Part shown: piece after piece, positions 6,066 through 8,619 of the stretch | Position numbering within the stretch: position 1 is the stretch's first letter | Layout: the number at the start of each line of letters is the position of its first letter | Source: Clostridia bacterium | GTDB lineage: Bacteria; Bacillota; Clostridia; Christensenellales; UBA1242 | DNA length: 8,619 nt | Assembly (NCBI GenBank): GCA_017399515.1 | Contig: JAFQBZ010000142.1 | Location: forward strand, 1-8,619 | Reading direction: 5' to 3' | The notes under the pieces: generated by a model | Database searches by the model: none | What the model saw: the letters and a program-made list of their open reading frames with translations, nothing else | Told to the model about the DNA's origin: nothing | Translations under genes and position numbers: made by a program

Positions 6066-6130
6066 ATGATAACACTAAAATTATTTTTAACTTTTGCGAT
6101 TTTAGGCTTATAACACTAAATTTTAGTGTT
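6066..6130 (-). promoter_or_regulatory. spoIIA upstream region: palindrome, repeated half-site and two extended -10-like sequences
   Basis: The palindrome AACACTAAATTTTAGTGTT spans 6112-6130 (9-bp arms, one central base). The 11-base block ATAACACTAAA occurs at 6069-6079 and again at 6110-6120, 41 bp apart. On the minus strand each block overlaps an extended -10-like sequence, TGTTATAAG (distal, complement of 6107-6115) and TGTTATCAT (proximal, complement of 6066-6074). I find neither a sigma-H pattern (AGGA plus GAAT) nor a Spo0A box here, and no good -35 hexamers. Promoter activity is inferred from the need to transcribe past the terminator at 6164-6193. Confidence 0.45.
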
Positions 6131-6162
6131 TTTTGCACTTTATTAATGTTTTTTATCGCACG

Positions 6163-6193
6163 AAAAAAAGACGGCGTTTTTGCCGTCTTTTTT
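6163..6193 (-). terminator. Strong Rho-independent terminator after the S1C protease gene
   Basis: A perfect 12-bp stem (6164-6175 with 6182-6193) has a GC-rich core GACGGC/GCCGTC, a 6-base loop and, on the minus strand, a T run. It lies just after the protease stop codon at 6199. The flanking A/T arms make it able to work in both directions. Confidence 0.9.
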
Positions 6194-6198
6194 GTCTT

Positions 6199-7956
6199 TT
6201 AAATTATTTCTTTAAACATTGAATCAGTTAAGTTTATTGTGATTTTTGTTATTGAACTATCTGCTTCTTGAATGTGAAGCACAACTTTTGTTGTTTCTGT
6301 TTTGCTTGCCATTAAAAGAATATTATTCAAATCATAAAACTCTAGTAAATTATAACTTGTTTGTTCATCGTTAAATGAAATTGCTGAAATAATTTTTCCG
6401 GTTTCAATTCCAAGTGAAACCGCACTTGCTGAAGATTCTTTAACCACAACATTTCTTTTTCTTACCCATGAACCACTGTTTGAATCATAATGATAATCAC
6501 TTTGCCCATTTTCAACGGTGAATCCCAAACTTGCAGTTGTTGCTTGAAGTGCCGAAATTCTAGTTTGTGCCCCATCACAATCTGCAATAATTTTATCTGC
6601 TAATCTTGAAGCAATATTGATTGGAATCGCAAACCCAACATTGTCATATTCTTCACTGACAATTTTTCCATTAACAATACCAACAAGTCTGCCACCAGCA
6701 TCATAAAGACCACCACCAGAATTTCCCGCATTAATCGCAGAAGACACACGAATAAGTCGCATATCAACTGATTTTGTTGGGTCTAAAAGTGATTGAAACT
6801 TTGTATACTCTGAAATCGCACTCACATCGCCTGATGTTGAAGTTAAACAAAGTGCTTTAACATAAGAATCTTTCAAACTATTAACATAAGTTTCAGCGCT
6901 TCCTCTATCATTAACATTTGATGTATCAACCAAAAGTGGATTTCCAACAGCAATAACTGTTTCACCTTCGTCTAAGTCTTTGCTATCACCAAGATCAACA
7001 GCCTTATAATCACCCTCAAACAACTTTGCATTGTTTGGTGATTTATTTCTTTCAACCTTTAACACTGCAATGTCATTGTCTGCACTTCCTCCAACAAATG
7101 ATGCTGAAAGTTCATATTCTGCTGATTGATAGCCATAAAGATAAATTCCATAACTGTCTAAAAAGTGAGTTTCTATTGGCGCTTCAACCGCATCAACTTT
7201 TTCAATATACTTAGCATTTCCTGTTGTTTTAACATCTGCATCATCATAAGTTGCTGTGAACATTGTTTCACTTAAAATATTTCCAAAATAATCTATTGTT
7301 AGTTTGTTATAAACTCTGTAATTATCTTCATCACTAACATAATTTGAAGCATAAACAACATGATAATTTGTGATTATGTATGCAACATCATCACTTTCAT
7401 CAGGGGTTTCCATTCCTTCAATTTTATAAATAACACCAGAACCCGCTGAAACACCAATTGAAGCATATTTATTATAATAGTTTTGATCTGTGATAATTTG
7501 ATAAGCCTCTCCGCCACCAGTTAAAACCGCATCGGTAACATAAAGAATTGGTTTATCTAAACAAAATGAATAACAAATGTCAACTGTTGAACGAAGTGCA
7601 GATGCGGTTGAAAGTTCAACAGCAGTCGCAGTTTCATCAACATCTAAAATATTATCTGGATAAATTTGCATTATAAACTCTGAAAGTGTCATATCTGCAG
7701 TTGTTAAGTTATTTTCATCTAAATACGCCTTATAAACATCTTCAATAGTTACATTTGAACCATTTTTGCCGTGTAAACTTTTTAAATATTCATATTCACT
7801 TCCGGAAAATTCTCCATTTTCAACAGCAAGTTCATATGCAGAAAGCCCATCTCTGCCATCTTTCGCGTTTGATTTATTAATTCCTGTGTAAATTGTAAAC
7901 ACAGCCATAACAACAATCATACTAAGCGCAAATATATTAAATTTTTTATTATCCAT
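6199..7956 (-). CDS. Membrane-anchored trypsin-like serine protease, S1C/HtrA-related
   Basis: The 585-residue protein has one N-terminal hydrophobic segment (about 7-25) that should anchor it with the rest outside the membrane. A short GRDGLSAYELAVENG-type motif (34-48, ending with GKNG at 63-66) resembles repeats found in surface and phage structural proteins. The protease domain spans about 165-460, with the triad His199 (ITNYHVV), Asp295 (DNDIAVLKV) and Ser413 (INAGNSGGGLYD); GFAIPI (441-446) is typical of HtrA. Spacing is enlarged: 96 residues from His to Asp and 118 from Asp to Ser, against about 30 and 75 in E. coli DegP. A PDZ-like tail (about 470-580) follows, with the NVVVKESSASAVSLGIETGKII region as its best match. 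AGGAG (7963-7967) sets the start, 14 bp after fhs. The role is probably extracytoplasmic protein quality control or processing; substrates are unknown. Confidence 0.85.
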   Translation of the reverse strand: MDNKKFNIFALSMIVVMAVFTIYTGINKSNAKDGRDGLSAYELAVENGEFSGSEYEYLKSLHGKNGSNVTIEDVYKAYLDENNLTTADMTLSEFIMQIYPDNILDVDETATAVELSTASALRSTVDICYSFCLDKPILYVTDAVLTGGGEAYQIITDQNYYNKYASIGVSAGSGVIYKIEGMETPDESDDVAYIITNYHVVYASNYVSDEDNYRVYNKLTIDYFGNILSETMFTATYDDADVKTTGNAKYIEKVDAVEAPIETHFLDSYGIYLYGYQSAEYELSASFVGGSADNDIAVLKVERNKSPNNAKLFEGDYKAVDLGDSKDLDEGETVIAVGNPLLVDTSNVNDRGSAETYVNSLKDSYVKALCLTSTSGDVSAISEYTKFQSLLDPTKSVDMRLIRVSSAINAGNSGGGLYDAGGRLVGIVNGKIVSEEYDNVGFAIPINIASRLADKIIADCDGAQTRISALQATTASLGFTVENGQSDYHYDSNSGSWVRKRNVVVKESSASAVSLGIETGKIISAISFNDEQTSYNLLEFYDLNNILLMASKTETTKVVLHIQEADSSITKITINLTDSMFKEII

Positions 7957-7970
7957 TTTTATCTCCTAAT

Positions 7971-8619
7971 TTATGAAAGTCCAACAATTGTTCCGTCTGA
8001 TAAAATATCAATTCTTTCAGCATTTGGAACTTTTGAAAGCCCTGGCATCAACATCATGTTTCCTGCAATTGCAACAATGAAACCAGCACCAGACCTAATG
8101 TGAAGATTTTGAATAAACAACCTAAAGTTTTTAGGTGCACCAATTTTATCTTTATCATCAGATAAACTGAACTGTGTTTTTGCAATAATTACAGGAAGTT
8201 TGTCAAGCCCTGCCTTTTTGATAAACTTAATTTTTGCAAGTGCTTCATCTGAAAAATCTGCACCTTCGCCACCATAAATATTTTTAACAATATCTTCAAT
8301 TTTTGTTTCAATTGAATCATCTAAATTATACGCAAATTTAAGTTTTTTATCATCAATATTTGAAAGTACTGCTTTTGCAAGGTCAATAGTGCCTTCGCCA
8401 CCTTTTGCAAAACATTCATTAACAACAGCGTCAACACCTCTTTCTTTGAGTTTCGAAATCACAAGAGCAATTTCTTCTTCTGTGTCTGTTAAGAACTTGT
8501 TGATTGTAACAACAACATTAACACCAAAAGTGTTCTTTAAAGTGTCAATATGATGATATAAGTTATCAAGTCCCTTTTCAACCAAAGCAAGACCATCACC
8601 CTTCAAGGCGCAGCCCAGC
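7971..8619 (-). CDS. fhs: Formate-tetrahydrofolate ligase, C-terminal part (partial)
   Basis: The frame is open from the window edge to TAA at 7971-7973 and covers about 215 residues of an enzyme usually near 555. It makes 10-formyl-tetrahydrofolate from formate, tetrahydrofolate and ATP, feeding purine synthesis and one-carbon metabolism. Family features are NVVVTINKFLTDTEEEI, FAKGGEG, PVIIAKTQFSLSDD, GAGFIVAIAGNMMLMPGLSKVP and the final DGTIVGLS. The canonical text near the end is usually GDIMTMPGLP, so the GNMMLMPGLS wording is slightly divergent. A TTG at 8604-8606 is not a real start; the frame continues to the edge. The first four to five codons at the edge (8605-8619) are GC-rich and do not align obviously with the family, so that tip should be treated with caution. 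Confidence 0.93.
   Translation of the reverse strand, partial: LGCALKGDGLALVEKGLDNLYHHIDTLKNTFGVNVVVTINKFLTDTEEEIALVISKLKERGVDAVVNECFAKGGEGTIDLAKAVLSNIDDKKLKFAYNLDDSIETKIEDIVKNIYGGEGADFSDEALAKIKFIKKAGLDKLPVIIAKTQFSLSDDKDKIGAPKNFRLFIQNLHIRSGAGFIVAIAGNMMLMPGLSKVPNAERIDILSDGTIVGLS

Noticed and set aside
6112..6130. Reading the spoIIA palindrome as an NrdR box
   Set aside because: The ACAC...GTGT ends fit, but the centre and the 17-base ACAC-to-GTGT span differ from the 16-base NrdR consensus, and no ribonucleotide reductase gene is near.
5947..6138. Minus-strand 63-codon open frame overlapping spoIIAA
   Set aside because: It overlaps the spoIIAA coding start in another frame, has no family resemblance, and runs through the spoIIA regulatory region.
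8605..8619. GC-rich tip at the window edge as a possible frameshift or misjoin in fhs
   Set aside because: Only about five codons are visible, and the frame stays open, so nothing can be concluded without sequence beyond the edge.

Overview
The window reads as a compact, AT-rich chromosome segment from a spore-forming member of the Bacillota, most likely a Clostridia-type organism. The diagnostic block is spoIIAA-spoIIAB-sigF in canonical order. It is supported by a PdaB-type polysaccharide deacetylase, a clostridial-type tandem OB-fold single-stranded-DNA-binding protein, formate-tetrahydrofolate ligase, Shine-Dalgarno sites of the AGGAG type and sigma-A-like promoters. I cannot name the species. 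No rRNA, tRNA, CRISPR array, insertion sequence or phage gene was seen, and no gap between genes exceeds about 185 bases.

Left part (1-2820): a divergent gene pair shares a short promoter region. To the left, running off the window, is the N-terminus of a serine palmitoyltransferase-like alpha-oxoamine synthase. To the right is a 378-residue protein of the PlsC acyltransferase plus zinc-ribbon type whose catalytic motifs are degraded, and whose strong promoter sits so close to the ATG that the mRNA should be leaderless. A separate plus-strand gene follows, encoding an Xre-type DNA-binding domain fused to about eight membrane helices. A bidirectional terminator closes this part.

Middle part (2874-6043): everything is on the minus strand. 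The spoIIA operon (anti-anti-sigma factor SpoIIAA, anti-sigma kinase SpoIIAB, forespore sigma factor SigF) is tightly packed, with Shine-Dalgarno/stop overlaps and a one-base gene overlap. It ends in a hairpin built into the sigF stop codon. A new transcription unit follows with pdaB and the tandem OB-fold gene. Its upstream region carries one perfect and one near-perfect Spo0A box beside a promoter with 22-bp spacing, like the Spo0A-activated spoIIG class. The spoIIA upstream region has no recognisable sigma-H promoter; instead it has a 19-bp palindrome and a direct repeat of its half-site around two extended -10-like sequences.

Right part (6164-8619): a trypsin-like S1C (HtrA-related) protease with a membrane anchor and unusually large insertions between catalytic residues lies 14 bp downstream of the 3' part of fhs. 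The pair ends in a strong hairpin terminator, so the spoIIA operon needs its own promoter.

Most genes belong to known families. The observations most worth following are the catalytically degraded, probably leaderless acyltransferase homologue next to a sphingolipid-type synthase, the apparent direct Spo0A control of pdaB and the SSB-like gene, and the repeat cluster in front of spoIIA.
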